A DNA stretch of 64,000 bases from Prorocentrum cordatum (GCA_963575745.1 CAUYUJ010000903.1:139001-203000); one strand, 5' to 3'; counted from the stretch's first letter, positions 50,985-62,010 are shown. Made by a program: numbers and translations. The notes: a model not told the origin generated them from the sequence alone.

Positions 50985-51610
50985 AATTCCCAGACGCCGC
51001 CGGCGCGAAACGTGACGTCATCGGCCCCCTCCCCCACCCCCCCCAGATGATTGCCGTCATCGGCCTGGAATAAAAAAAACAGGCTCCAGCCGCGCTTGCG
51101 CGCACGACGACGAAGAGCGACGAGCGACGACGACGACGACGACGACAGCTGAGGTGTACACCAGCGCTGCATTGCACGCGGTGTAAACAGGCGCTGTGGT
51201 GTGCGCAGGCGCTGCGGTGCACGCATGCGTTGTGGTGTACACAGGCGTTGCGTTGCACATGGTTGCTGCGGTGTACACATTCGCTGTGGTGTACACTGGC
51301 GCTCTGGTGCACGCAAGCGCTGTGGTGTGCGCAGGCGCTGCGTTGCACACGGCTGTTGCGGTGTACGCAGGCGCTGTGGTGTACACGCGCGCTGTGATGC
51401 ACGCGAACATGGTGGTGTACACGGCACTGTGGGGCAGATCACCACCTACATGCTGCTCGCGTCGTCGTCGTCCTCGTCGCTCGTCGCTCGTCGCTCATCG
51501 TCGTTGTGCTCGCGGGCGCGGCTGTGGTGCTGGAGCCACACGGCGGGGGGCGTTACGTCATTCCCCCCCGCCGCTCTCCCATGACGCCCGTCACCGCCGA
51601 AGACAAAGAA
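50985..51610. repeat. inverted repeat enclosing an 18-bp minisatellite
   Basis: Flanks of about 150 bp (50985-51150 and 51455-51610) are imperfect reverse complements, sharing CGACGAGCGACGACGACGAC-like and GACGTCATCGGCCCCCTCC-like parts. Between them, 51180-51430 is a tandem array of about 14 units near GTGTACACAGGCGCTGTG. Both strands stay open across the array because 18 is a multiple of three. Confidence 0.65.
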
Positions 51611-51664
51611 AGCTCTCTTGCCTTTCGACTCCCGCCTCTTTCCTCTTTGTCCTCTTTTCTCCTC

Positions 51665-51734
51665 CCCCCATCTTCATCATCATCCTCATCATCATCATCA
51701 TCACCATCATCACCATCAGCATCATCAGCATCAT

Positions 51735-51820
<86 letters not shown>

Positions 51821-51825
51821 CTCCT
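51665..51825 (+). repeat. (ATC)n microsatellite
   Basis: CATCATCATCATC, nearly pure from 51735 to 51820. The strand complement of the GAT arrays at 4.7 and 43.0 kb. Confidence 0.95.
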
Positions 51826-51954
51826 TCCTCGCTCGTCCTACTCCGTTTTGTTCTGCCTGTCCCGGCCTCCTGCCTCCTCCAGCCACCGCCCTCCTCGTTC
51901 TCTTCGTCCTTCTCGTCGTCCGCATCCTCATTGTCTTCGTCGACCTGGGCGGCC

Positions 51955-52020
51955 TTCTCTGCCTCAAGGCTCCTCCTCCTCCTCCTCCTCCTCCTCCTCC
52001 TCCTCCTTTCCTTCCCCACG
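51955..52020 (+). repeat. (CTC)n microsatellite
   Basis: About 15 CTC units. Between here and 52500 the open frames are CTC/GTCGTC-driven. No gene recognised. Confidence 0.9.
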
Positions 52021-52506
52021 CTGCACCCGTTCTCTCACCTCCCCTTGCTCGTCCCTCCCCCTCCTCCTCCCTCCTCTTCCCCCCCCCCACTGCTTGGGGC
52101 AGGACAGGTACAGGGTCGGGAGGACAGGGGGCGCCAGGCTGCCGCGGTGGCGGCCGCGGCGGCGGCCGCGGAAGCGTCCGCGGAGGACCCGGGCGCGTGC
52201 CCGTACCGCGAGCTGCCTGGGGAGGCCATAGCGGTCGTCGTCGTCGGCGGTTGCGGCGGCTGTTGGCGGCGGCGTCGTCGCATTCGCCTCCTCATCCTCT
52301 ACCTTCTCATCGTCGTCGTCCTCTTCCTCTTCATTGTCATCGTCGTCGTTCGGGAGGTCTCTGCAGCTCGAAGCGCCGGCCAGGTTGAGCCCCTGGAGGG
52401 CGCTTCGGACTTGCCTGGAGCGGAAGCAGTGCGGGCCTGCCTCGTCGTGGCTGGAGTCAACACGCGTCCACCGCCTGGGAGGCCGATGCCCCAGGACCCC
52501 ATGGAG

Positions 52507-52545
52507 GCGGTGAGTGTGTGTGTGTGTGTATATATATAGATACCG
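52507..52545 (+). repeat. (GT)n(TA)n microsatellite
   Basis: GAGTGTGTGTGTGTGTATAT followed by ATATAGATACC. Confidence 0.9.
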
Positions 52546-52599
52546 GGCTACAGGGCCGGGTGCTCCCTGGCCAGGACCGCAACCCCCCATGGGGGGATC

Positions 52600-53812
52600 G
52601 GGCCTCCGGGAGCGCCCTTGTCCGGCCCAAGAGTGCCCCAAGAGCGCTCCGCGACAGGCCCAGCAGGCTCCAAGAGGCCCATGAGGGCGCCAAGAGGGCC
52701 CCAAGATGCCCAAGATAAGCCCAAGACGGCCAAAGAGGCTCCCAAGACGCTCCAAGAGGCCTCCAAGAGGCCCCCCCAGAGAGCCCCCAGAGGCCAACAT
52801 CGTGCATTTTACAAAGGTTTTGGACAAATTTTGCCTTTCCCGTCTTTTCAGCTTTCCGACGCTCCACGACGGCTTTCAGGCCTCCCGCAGACGCCCCAAG
52901 ACAGCCCAAGAGGCCTCCAAGAGGGCCTCAAGACGGCTCTGGAGGGCCCCAAGACGGCCCAAGACGCGCCCAAGACGGGCGAAGAGAGGACCAAGACGGC
53001 CCCAAGAGGGCTCCAAGAGGGGGGCCGCGAACCGGAAATTCGAGCCTCCCGCCTCCACAGGGCCCCGGGAGGCCCCAAAGGGGCGCCAAGAGGCCCCAGG
53101 AGACCCCCAAGATAAACCCAAGACGGCCAAAGAGGCCCCGAAGACGCTCCAAGAGGCCTCCAAGAGGCCCACCCAGAGGGCCCCAAGAGGCCAAAATCGT
53201 TCATTGTATCGAGGTTTTGGACACATTTAGCTTCTCCCGCCTTTACAGCTCTCCGACGCTCCACGACGGCTCACAGGTTTCCCGCAGACGCCCCAAGACA
53301 GTCCAAGAGGCCTCCAAGAGGGCCTCAAGACGGCTCTGGAGGGCCCCAAGACGGCCCAAGACGCGCCCAAGACGGGCGAAGAGAGGTCCAAGACAGCCCC
53401 GAGAGGGCCCCAAGAGGGGAACTGCGAACCGGAAATTCGAGCCGGGCCTCAAGAGGCCCCAGGAGACCCCCAAGATAAGCCCAAGACGGCCAAAGAGGCC
53501 CCGAAGACGCTCCAAGAGGCCTCCAAGAGGCCGCCCCCCCAGAGGGCCCCAAGAGGCCAAAATCGCTAATTTTAAAACGGTTTTGGATACATTTTGCCTT
53601 TCCCGCCTTTTCAGCTGTCCGACGCTCCACGACGGCTCACAGGCCCCCCGCGGACGCCCAAAGACAGCCCAAGAGGCCTCCAAGAGGCCCTCAAGACGGC
53701 TCTGGAGGGCCCCAAGACGGCCCAAGACGCGCCCAAGACGGGCGAGGAGAGGCCCAAGACGGCACCAAGAGGGCTCCAAGAGGGGAACCGCGAACCGGAA
53801 ATTCGAGCCATC
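52600..53812 (-). repeat. GGCCTCTTGG block 8 as about 385-bp higher-order array
   Basis: Three consecutive units of about 365-400 bp, each ending GCGAACCGGAAATTCGAGCC (near 53022, 53425 and 53792). Each contains a TTTTGGA-ACATTTAGC/TTGCC-type segment followed by TCCGACGCTCCACGACGGCT. Within units the 10-12 bp CCCAAGAGGCC spacing continues. Copies are more alike than copies in other blocks, so the expansion is recent. Confidence 0.85.
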
Positions 53813-54115
53813 TTGGGGCCGTCTTGGGGGCCTGTTGGGCAGTCATGGGAGCTTCTAGGGCCGTCGTGGCATCGGAAAGCCGAAATGGCGAGAAGGCCAA
53901 ACACCGTGAAAAACGCCAGGGAGATCATTGATTTTTGCTTCTTGGGGCCCTCTTGGGAAGCCTCTTGAAGGCCTCTTGGGCCGTCTTGGGAGTATCTTGG
54001 GCCGTCTTGGGGCCATCGTGTGACATCTTGGGGCCATTTTGGGCCGTCTTAGCCTCATGAGGCTCTCTTCGGAGCCGCTTCGGGCAATCTTGGAGGCCTC
54101 CCGGGCCTTTTGGCC
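53813..54115 (+). repeat. GGCCTCTTGG block 9, opposite orientation to block 8
   Basis: Immediately after GAAATTCGAGCC the unit switches to ATCTTGGGGCCGTCTTGGGG, plus orientation. The orientation change at about 53812 marks an inversion or recombination junction between two array members. Confidence 0.8.
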
Positions 54116-54349
54116 GCGTGGTTGCGTCACCATGAGAATCCGGTGGTGGCTTGGAGCAGCCATGATTTGAGGTTAACCCCCCCCACCATTGGCTGTTTGG
54201 TGGCGCGGCGGGGCCCAGTAGCAGACAGTAAACAGGAGGCAGGAAACAGGACTGGAGAGGCACAAGTCCAAACAACAAATGACAACGCACAACACATGAC
54301 AGCAGACCGCACACACATGACAGCAGACCGCACACACCGCAGCAGGCTG

Positions 54350-54790
54350 GCACACACACACACACGCATACATATGTATACATATGTGTGTGCACACTAT
54401 TATTTTTATATGATGTATGTATGTGGGTATGAGTGCATATGCAGTTGTGCATGTGTGCCTGTGTATGTGTGTATGTCTGTACGTTCGTGTGCATGTATGC
54501 ATGCACACGTGTATGTACGTATGTACGTATGCATGAACGCACATGTGTGTGCACGTATGCATGTATGCATGCATGTATGTACGTGTGTGTATGTGTGATG
54601 CTTGTACGTATTCGTGTGTCTGTATGTATGCATGTATGTTTGTATGCATGCATGCATGTGTGTGTCAATGTACGTATATTCATATGTGCACATACGCATA
54701 CGAGTATTATACAAATGTACGGATGTACCTTTATATATTATAAGTTGTATGTATGTATGTTTGTATGTATGTTGTATCTATCCATATAGA
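54350..54790 (+). repeat. TATG/CATG tetranucleotide array 1
   Basis: ATGTATGTATGCATGCATG-type sequence with GTGTGTG runs. Met/Tyr/Val/Cys frames on plus and His/Thr/Tyr on minus are artefacts. Confidence 0.95.
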
Positions 54791-54914
54791 TGAACAAGTG
54801 GCACGTGTGTGCCCAGGCTCATACAACAAGCTGAAGGGGCGTTTGAAGCAGGAGTGACATGCAACAGCGAAGTCGCACTCGAGCGCAAGTGGGGTTGCCA
54901 CACCTTGCGATGTG

Positions 54915-55310
54915 TGTACCAGGGCCCCCCAGGAAGCCTCAGGAGGCCCGACTTGGATACCAGGAGAGGCTCCAGGAGGCCCCAGGATTGTGAGTGTGTG
55001 TGTGTGTGTGATGTGTGCTTTGTGTGGTGCGTGCTTTTTGCGTGTTGTCGTGTGTGTGTGTGTGTATGTTATGTTTGTCTAGCGTGTGATGTGTTGGGCG
55101 TGATTTGTGTCTCTGTGTGTGCATGTAGTTCTGAAGCCCCAAGCCCCAGGAGGCCCCAGGAGGCCCCAGGCGGCCTCAGCAGGCCCAGGAGAACTCCAGG
55201 AGGCTCCGAGGCGGGGTCTGGGGTACCAGAAGGTCCAGAAAGCCCCAGGAGGCCCCAGGAGGTTCCAGGAGGCCCCCAGGAGGCTCCGAGGAGGGGTCTG
55301 GGGCTCGATT
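54915..55310 (+). repeat. CCAGGAGGCCCC minisatellite interrupted by (GT)n
   Basis: Units near CCCAGGAGGCC at 54920-54985 and 55135-55300, separated by GT-rich sequence (54990-55130). Distinct from the GGCCTCTTGG family though also about 10-12 bp spaced. Confidence 0.75.
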
Positions 55311-55577
55311 TTGGGAGGATGTCTCAGGCGAAACCGCCATTCTCTGAGAATCGGAGTCAAAATCATTGAATTTACCATGGGTTTTTGAAGGTTGTATGAT
55401 AAAATGTTGGAAATCCTATGTGTTTTTGGACCCTGACGTCACGATCTGCGTGAGGGGTGTCACCGATTTTCAGAATTTCGAGGATGTCCCGAGCGAAACG
55501 GCCAGAAAAATCGCGAACGACGGACGCATTAATCGCCTCTGAGCTCTACTCCCTCGGAGAGGTGCGTATGAGAATAT

Positions 55578-55725
55578 GTATACATATATATATATATATA
55601 TACATGCCCGCCCCCCCCACCCACACACACACATACACCCAGGCACACACACACACACATACACCCACACACACACACATACACCCACACACACACGCGC
55701 GCCCACACACACACGATCATACATA
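55578..55725 (+). repeat. (TA)n and CACACATACACC microsatellites
   Basis: ATATATATATAT at about 55583-55602, then CACACATACACCCACACAC to 55725. Confidence 0.95.
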
Positions 55726-56026
55726 TTCTCCTCCGTCTCCTCCTTCTCCGCCTCCTCCACCCCATCCCCCTATTCGCCCTTCTCCTCATTATTGTCCTTG
55801 TCTTTCTGTTCCAACTGTTCCTCGTCCTGCGTCCTTCCCTCCTCCCGCCTACCCCCCCCTCACCATCATCCTCATCCTCTTTATCGTCCTCCTTCTCCCC
55901 TCCTCCCTCCCCTCCTTCCTCCTGCCCCCCTTCTCCCGCATGCTCGTCCCCTTCTTTTCCGTGTCAGCTTCTTCTCCGCCTTCTCTCTTTCTCCCTCTTT
56001 CCTTTGCCCTTTCTCTCGTTCTTATC
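55726..56026 (+). other. pyrimidine-rich stretch, no gene
   Basis: CTCCTCC/CTTCTCC-rich sequence leading into the first palindrome arm. Confidence 0.5.
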
Positions 56027-57212
56027 CTGGTCAGCGTATCTTTCGTCTTCTCTCGTTTTCTCTCTATCCCTCTCGCTCGCTCTCTATCTCTTTATCTCCG
56101 TCTTTCTCGTTTTCCAGCTTGTCCAGCTTGTCCCAGATAATGCCCCGTTGCAAAACGCTATGTTTCCAGCTTTTCAAACTTTTCCAGCTTTTCCTAGAGA
56201 CTTCCAATTGAAACACGCTGTGTGTTCCAGCCTGTCCTAATTTTCCCAGAGACTACCCCAGTGAAAAACGTTGTGTTTTCAAACTTTTCCAACGTTTCCA
56301 GTGTTTCCCCGGGACTACCCCATTGAACAACATTGCGTTTTCCAGTTGTTGTTTCTTTCATTTTTTCTCTGATGCTACCCATTGAAAAAAAACAAGGTGT
56401 TACAGTTGTTCGCACTTTTCTTTTTTTCCCCAGAGACTACCCTATTGAATAAGGCTGTGTTCTACAGCTTTTCCAATGTTCCAGGAGGTTTACTCTGCTG
56501 CGCAGTGCCTGGGAATAGCTGGAACAGCTGGAAATCACACGTTCTTCAATGGAAACGTTGGACAAGCTGGAACACACAACGCTTTTCAATAGGATCGTCT
56601 CAGGGAAAAGCTGGACATGCAGGAAAACACAACGTTTTTCAATGAGGTAGTCCGTAGGAACAGCTGGGAAAGTTGGACAAGTCGGAACACATTTTTTTCA
56701 AGGGGATAGTTTCTGGGACAAAAACGGAGCGAACAGGTGGGACGTCTTAGTGCTGTTCAATAGGGTAGTCCTCGGGAAACGCTGGAAAAGCTGGAACGAC
56801 AGCATTTTTCAATGGGATAGTCTTTGGAAATAGTGGGACACGTTGAACACAAAACAACGTTTTTCAATGAGGTGGTCTCTGGGAAGAGGTGGAACAGTTG
56901 GGAAAGCTGGAAGCACAATGTTTTTCATTGGGGTAGTCTCTGAGAAAGCTGGAAAAGCTGGAAACCACAGCGTTGTTCAATTGGTAGTCTCTGGGGGAAG
57001 CTGGCAAAGCTGGAAACACAGCGTCTTTCATGGGGGGTAGTCTCTGGGACAAACTGGAAAAGCTGGAAAACGAGAGAGCGAGAGAGAGAAAGGAGGCAGC
57101 GAGAAGGCGGAGAAAACGTTGCCAAGGAGAAGAACGAGAGAGAGAGAGAGAGATAGAGAGCGAGGGAGAGAGGGAGAACGAGAGAAGACGGACAAGAAAC
57201 TGACGCGGATAA
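56027..57212. repeat. large palindrome 1 (arms of about 440 and 710 bp)
   Basis: The left arm starts CTTATCCTGGTCAGCG and TCGTCTTCTCTCGTTTTCTC. The right arm ends with the complement, CGAGAGAAGACGG then GCGGATAAG. Both arms contain CGAGAGAG/CTCTCTCG tracts next to GGAAAACGAG/CTCGTTTTCC. They also carry tandem units of about 55-65 bp with CAACGTTTTTCAATG, GGTAGTCTCTGGGA and AGCTGGAAAAGCTGGAA (plus on the right, minus on the left). The turn-over point is near 56470-56500. Unit number differs between arms, so the palindrome is imperfect. Confidence 0.8.
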
Positions 57213-57255
57213 GAAGGCTTACGTATGATCCTGTGGGGTGCGACCATCTATATGT

Positions 57256-58858
57256 ACACATATATACACACCTAAACGACCACCCTTCGGGTGATAAGGA
57301 GGTTGTCGGGGGGCGGGGCGAGGGGGGGGAACCAACATCTGACTCAATCGATCCCACTCAACGGGACACCACGGGACACCACGGGACACTTGTCGATCTC
57401 ATTATCGATCTCACTATCGATCTCACTAAACGGGACACCACGGGCCACCACCTGACACCGCGGGACACCTTTCGATCTCACTATCGATCTCACTATCGAT
57501 CTCACTCAACGGGACACCATAGAACACCACGGGACACCTCGGGACACTAAATCGATCTCACTATCGATCCCACTCAACGGGACACCACGGGACACCATGA
57601 GACACCTGTCGATCTTACGATCGATCTCACTAGCGATCTTACTTTGTGGGACTCCACGGGACATCTCGGGGCACCACATCGATCACAGTATCGATCTCAC
57701 TATCGAAATCACTAAGCGGGACATCACGGGACACCTGTCGATCTCACTATCGATCTCACTCAACGGGACACCACGGGACACCGCGGGACACCACGGGACA
57801 CCGCGGGACACCGCCGTAGGGACGGACGGACGGGCGGGGGGGGGAGAATCATTTGTCTTGCCTTCGCCCTAGCAACGGCGGACACCACGGGACACCACGG
57901 GACACCAGTGGCCTCCGCCGGACGGGCGGGAGGGGGATAATCATTGTTTTTGATTTCGTCATAGCAACGGCGGGTTCATTCCTCTCGCGCGCCCACGCAG
58001 CTTCGCCTCGCCCGCACGCACGACACGAGCGAAACGAAACGATTTCCCGGCTGGGGGTCTCCTGTCCACTGCGATCTCACCCCCAAACTTCCGACATACA
58101 TACATGCATGCATACATACATGTACACCCATATATATATATAGTAAAGGGATCGGAGGTTTGGGGGTGAGATCGCAGTGGACAGGAGACCCCCAACCTGG
58201 AAATCGTTTTCGCTCGAGTCGTGCGTGCGGGCGAAGCGCAGCTGCGTGGGCGCGCGACAGGAATGAATCCGCCGTTGCTGTGACGAAGTCAAGACACATG
58301 AATCTCCCCCGCCCGCCCGTCCGGCGATGGCCCGCGGTGTCCCGCGGTGTCCCGTGGTGTCCCGTGGTGTCCCGTGGTGCCCGCCGTTGCTAGGGCGAAG
58401 TCAAGACAAATGATTCTCCCCCACGCCCGCCCGTCTGGCGGTGGCCCGCGGTGTCCGCGGTGGCCCGTGGTGTCCCGTTGTGTCCCATTCCCATGGTGTC
58501 CGCCGTTGCTAGGGCGAAGTCAAGACAAATGATTCTCCCCCGCCCTTCCGTCCGTCTGGCGGTGTCCCGCGGTGCCCCGTGGTTTCCCGTGGTGTCCCGT
58601 GGTGTCCCGTGGAGTGAGATCGATAGTGAAACCGATAGGGAGATCGAGAGGTGTCCCGCGGTGTCCCGTAGTGGCCCGTGGTGTCCCGTGGTGTCCCGTA
58701 AGTGAGATCGATCGTGAGATCGACAAGTGCTCCGTGGTGTCCCGTTGAGTGAGATCGATAGTGAAATCGATTGAGTCAGATGTTGGATCCCCCCCTCTTC
58801 CCTCCCACAACCTCTTTATCACCCGAAGGGTGGTCGTATAGGTATGTATATATGTGTG
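57256..58858. repeat. large palindrome 2 (arms of about 843 and 708 bp)
   Basis: Outer ends match in inversion: ACGACCACCCTTCGGGTGAT at left and ATCACCCGAAGGGTGGTCGT at right, next to CCAACATCTGACTCAATCGA and its complement. Arms hold minisatellite GGGACACCACGG units mixed with TCGATCTCACTATCGATCTC. Inner ends are CTGCGATCTCACCCCCAAAC (to 58098) and GTTTGGGGGTGAGATCGCAG (from 58151). The roughly 50-bp spacer is an ACATACATGCATGC then CATATATATATA stretch. It is only about 40 bp from palindrome 1. Confidence 0.9.
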
Positions 58859-59745
58859 TATGGATGTACGCTTGTTTGTTTGTATGTGTGTATCCACGTG
58901 TGCGCGTGTGTATAAGTACGTATGTGTGCATGCATGTGCGTATGGTGGTGTGTATGTTTGGATGTATGTGTGTATGCATGTGTGCAGGTATGTATATACG
59001 TAGTTATTTACGTGCACATGTCTGTATGTACATGTGTTTGTATGTGTGTATGCATGCGTGAATATATGTGTGATTGGATGTGTTGATGTATGATTGTATG
59101 ACTGTATGTATGTATGTGTATGAATGCATGTGCGTATACGTGTACGTATGCATGTGTGTAGGTGTGTATGTATGCGTGCCTGCATGTGTGTATGTATGTA
59201 TGATTGCATGGGTGTCTCAATGTGTTTATGTATGTGTATTTGTATGTACGCCTATATGGATGGATGGATGTATGTATGTGTTTATGGTTGACTTTATTTG
59301 TGTATGAAGGTATGTATATATAGTTGTATTGATGTGTGATGTGTGCATGTATTGATGGTTGCATGTATGTATATGATGACGGTTGCATGTGCTGATGTTT
59401 GCATGTATGAACATGCATGGAGGGTTGTATGTATATGTATGTATGCATACACGTTTGTATGCAGTCATGCATGTATGCATACAATGTGTATGCGTGCTTG
59501 TATGTGTATGCGTGCATGTATGTGTGAACGGATGTATATGTGTGTATGTATGCATGCATACATGTATACAAGTGTCGGTGTGTATACATACATGTATACG
59601 TATGTATGAATGTATGTATGTATGCATGTATCGACTGACATACGGATGTATGTATGTATGCATGCATGTATGCACGTATGTATGAATTAATTAATGTATG
59701 TGTGTATGCATGTATGTTCGTATGCATGCATGTGCGAGTATGTTG
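58840..59745 (+). repeat. TATG/CATG tetranucleotide array 2
   Basis: About 900 bp of TGTATGTATGCATG-type sequence, the same family as 54.35-54.79 kb, abutting palindrome 2. Confidence 0.95.
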
Positions 59746-59914
59746 GCACTCTCGGGCGGGCCTCGAGGGCTCGCGTCTATCCATTATATTCACTGCGTCC
59801 TGGGGCAGGCATGCTCCTCTTGAGGAGGGGACCCACGAACTCAAACTTGATTGGAGAGGCCTGACGGCCGGTGCCGCCGACCCTGATCGAAAGGGCTAGG
59901 AGAGGGGGGAGGAA

Positions 59915-60365
59915 GCGGAGGATGATGATGAGGAGGAGGAGGAGCAGGAGCAGGAGGAGGAGCAGGAGGAGGAGGAGGAGGAGGAGAAGGAGGAGGAGCA
60001 GGAGGAGGAGGAGGAAGAGGAGGAGGACGAGGAGGAGGAGGAGGAGGAAGTGCATCCTTTGTGTGCCCGCTCGAAGAAAGTGCGCCCCGGGAGTGTGATA
60101 TTCTGTTTTGGGACGTGCTCCCGGAAGAGGAAAAAGTTCATCTCGGGCGTGCCCGCTCGAGGAAAATGCGCCCTAGGGGGGTGGTATTTTGACTCGGGGC
60201 CCGCTCCCGTGACGCCTCTGCAGGAGGAGGAGGAGGAGGAGGAGGAGGAGGAGGAGGAGGAGGAGGAGGAGAGGACCAGGAGGAGGAGGAGAAGGAAAAG
60301 GAGGAGGAGGAGCACCAGGAGGAGGAGGAGGAAGTGCATCCCGTGCGTGCCCGCTCCATGAAAGT
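59915..60365 (+). repeat. GGA tracts alternating with GTGCCCGCTC units
   Basis: GGA tracts at 59925-60050 and 60220-60335 flank three copies of GTGCCCGCTCGAAGAAAGTG-like sequence (60062, 60150 and 60345), each followed by CGCCCCGGG or CGCCCTAGG. Successive copies are about 90 and 195 bp apart. Confidence 0.75.
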
Positions 60366-60600
60366 GCGCCCCGGCGGGCGTCGTATCTGCCCCGCCCCCC
60401 CCCCTCCCCCCCCTGCGGGGAAGGGATCAAAGGGAAGGGGCTTCCCTTCGACTCCACTACGACGTCGTTTAACTTCGCTTTGGATAGCGCGCTTGAGGAG
60501 GAGAGCCCTGGGAGGGGGAGAACGGAGACGACGGACACGACGAGTCGAACGGAGAAGCCCCTCACACACGCCGACAGGGTCGGCGGATTTGTTTGTCGAA
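60355..60600 (+). repeat. R-family dispersed repeat, copy 3
   Basis: GGGGAAGGGATCAAAGGGAA, GCGCTTGAGGAG and the end CACACGCCGACAGGGTCGGC, as at 15705 and 16620. Confidence 0.75.
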
Positions 60601-61460
60601 TACATGAAAACATGTACAGCCCCCGCAGATTTGCAAAAGTCATTCAGCATGCTTTTGTCGTAGATTGACGACAACGTCAATCCTGTGGTAAATCAGTTCT
60701 GTAGTCGATTCCCTACTCGATGCTCAGGCCGTGGGTCTGTGAATCGTCTGGCCTTGGGGGTGCTGTCGGGTCAAGCTCAGCCCATCTCCCGAGCTTGCTT
60801 GAGAGCCTACCAGAGACCGATATCTAAAGTCCTGGCTCCAAGAATGTTGTTTTGCTGGCCTGGGGAAATCTCGGCTCGTTCGCCCCGCTCCCCTCCGACT
60901 CGAGGGTCTCCGCTCCCTTTTGGCTCGAGTCGCTCCTCCTTCCGACCCCAAGTCCCTCCTCGCTCCGTCTGTGAGCCACGACCCTTCCTTCTTCCGACTC
61001 GAGCCCCTCCTCGTTCCCCTGCCCCCGTCCCCCCAGAGTGGTGGTGTCCGAAAAACTGGGCCCACACACGGGGTCAAAGCGCATTCCTTGTTTTTCAATA
61101 CGGGGCCCCCTTGCCACGTCCCGAGTCGTTTTTTGATGGTCCCGCGTGGGGCCCAGCGAGGGCCTCCGGAGGCTCAAAACAACGACATGCCTCCGCCGTC
61201 TTGGCTCTCTTCGTAGTCCGTAGGAGGTCTGGGCTCCAAGTCTTCGCTCGCCCGCCCCGCCCCCCGCCGCCCAGCGCGCGCGCCGGCGGCGTGAGGATTG
61301 GGTGTTGTTGGAAGTGCCCCTTGGCCCAAGTTGCCCCCCAGGATGTCCAAGGAGGCCCCCACTGCCTCCAGACTACCCCGCACGAGGCCCAGAGGGGGCC
61401 CCGGCGGCGCCAGCATGGGGGGGAAAGCTGGGGGCACCTTGGGCTGGGGGCATCTTCTCG
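60601..61460. other. no supported gene; one MITE-4 end
   Basis: GGTAAATCAGTTCTGTAGTC at 60687 is a MITE-4 end. A 368-codon plus-strand frame (60685-61791) crosses the MITE-3 copy and has no motif, so I do not call it a gene. Confidence 0.5.
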
Positions 61461-61660
61461 AAGAAAAAACGGCATAAACTTAAACTGTTGGCGCTCCACG
61501 CGGATTCCTTGGATCCGCGTTGGCCCCCCCCCACCCCCCAATCGGCGGCGCATCCAGCGCCGCCATTGGCGCGCTCCGCGCGGCAGGAAAGGAGGCCCAG
61601 CGCGGATCCAAGAGATACGCGCGGAGCGCCAACAGATTCTGTTTGTGTTGGTTGTTCTTC
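61461..61660. mobile_element. MITE-3 foldback element, second full copy
   Basis: AACTGTTGGCGCTCCACGCG then GATTCCTTGGATCCGCGTTGG at left. CCAGCGCGGATCCAAGAGAT then ACGCGCGGAGCGCCAACAGA at right. Arms are about 37 bp in the core with weaker pairing outside. The centre is GGCGGCG-rich. Confidence 0.8.
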
Positions 61661-61924
61661 TTTTATCTTCCGCGCAGCCCCCGAGAGGGGGCATCTTCCC
61701 AGACATCTGCCGATCTGATTTTTCAATCTGGGGCCCAGAGGCCCCGACCTCTTCCCCAGGGGTGTTTTTTTCGCCCCGGATCCATGTTTGATGCTCCCTG
61801 GGCCCGAGACTTGGCCCCGGAGGCCGAAATCCCCCCCTAAGAGAACGCCGCATCGAGAAACATCGAATCCTCGGATCTCTGGGTTCCAAGCAGCCCCCGA
61901 TGATGGGCTTGTTTTCCACCACCA

Positions 61925-62010
61925 CCGCCATAAATGTAGAGGGGGGAGGGAGGTGGAGGATGAGGAGGAAGACGATGACCCCCTCCCCCTCTTACTTGTG
62001 GTGGTGGCGT
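61925..62010 (+). repeat. CCACCACCACC...GTGGTGGTGG unit, copy 1 (split by MITE-1)
   Basis: TTCCACCACCACCGCC, a GGA tract, CCCCCTCCCCCTCTTACTTG and GTGGTGGTGGCG. The same unit, unsplit, lies at 62220-62390, giving an empty-site reference for the MITE-1 insertion. Confidence 0.75.

Noticed and set aside
57361-58720. CRISPR-like array of short repeats
   Set aside because: GGGACACC units have no uniform spacers, occur in inverted arms and sit in eukaryotic sequence; this is a minisatellite palindrome.
58520-59844. His/Thr/Tyr-rich minus-strand frames over 200 codons and Cys/Val/Met-rich plus frames
   Set aside because: Artefacts of the TATG/CATG tetranucleotide array.
60685-61791. 368-codon plus-strand open frame
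   Set aside because: It crosses the full MITE-3 element and has no domain-like segment; composition explains the lack of stops.
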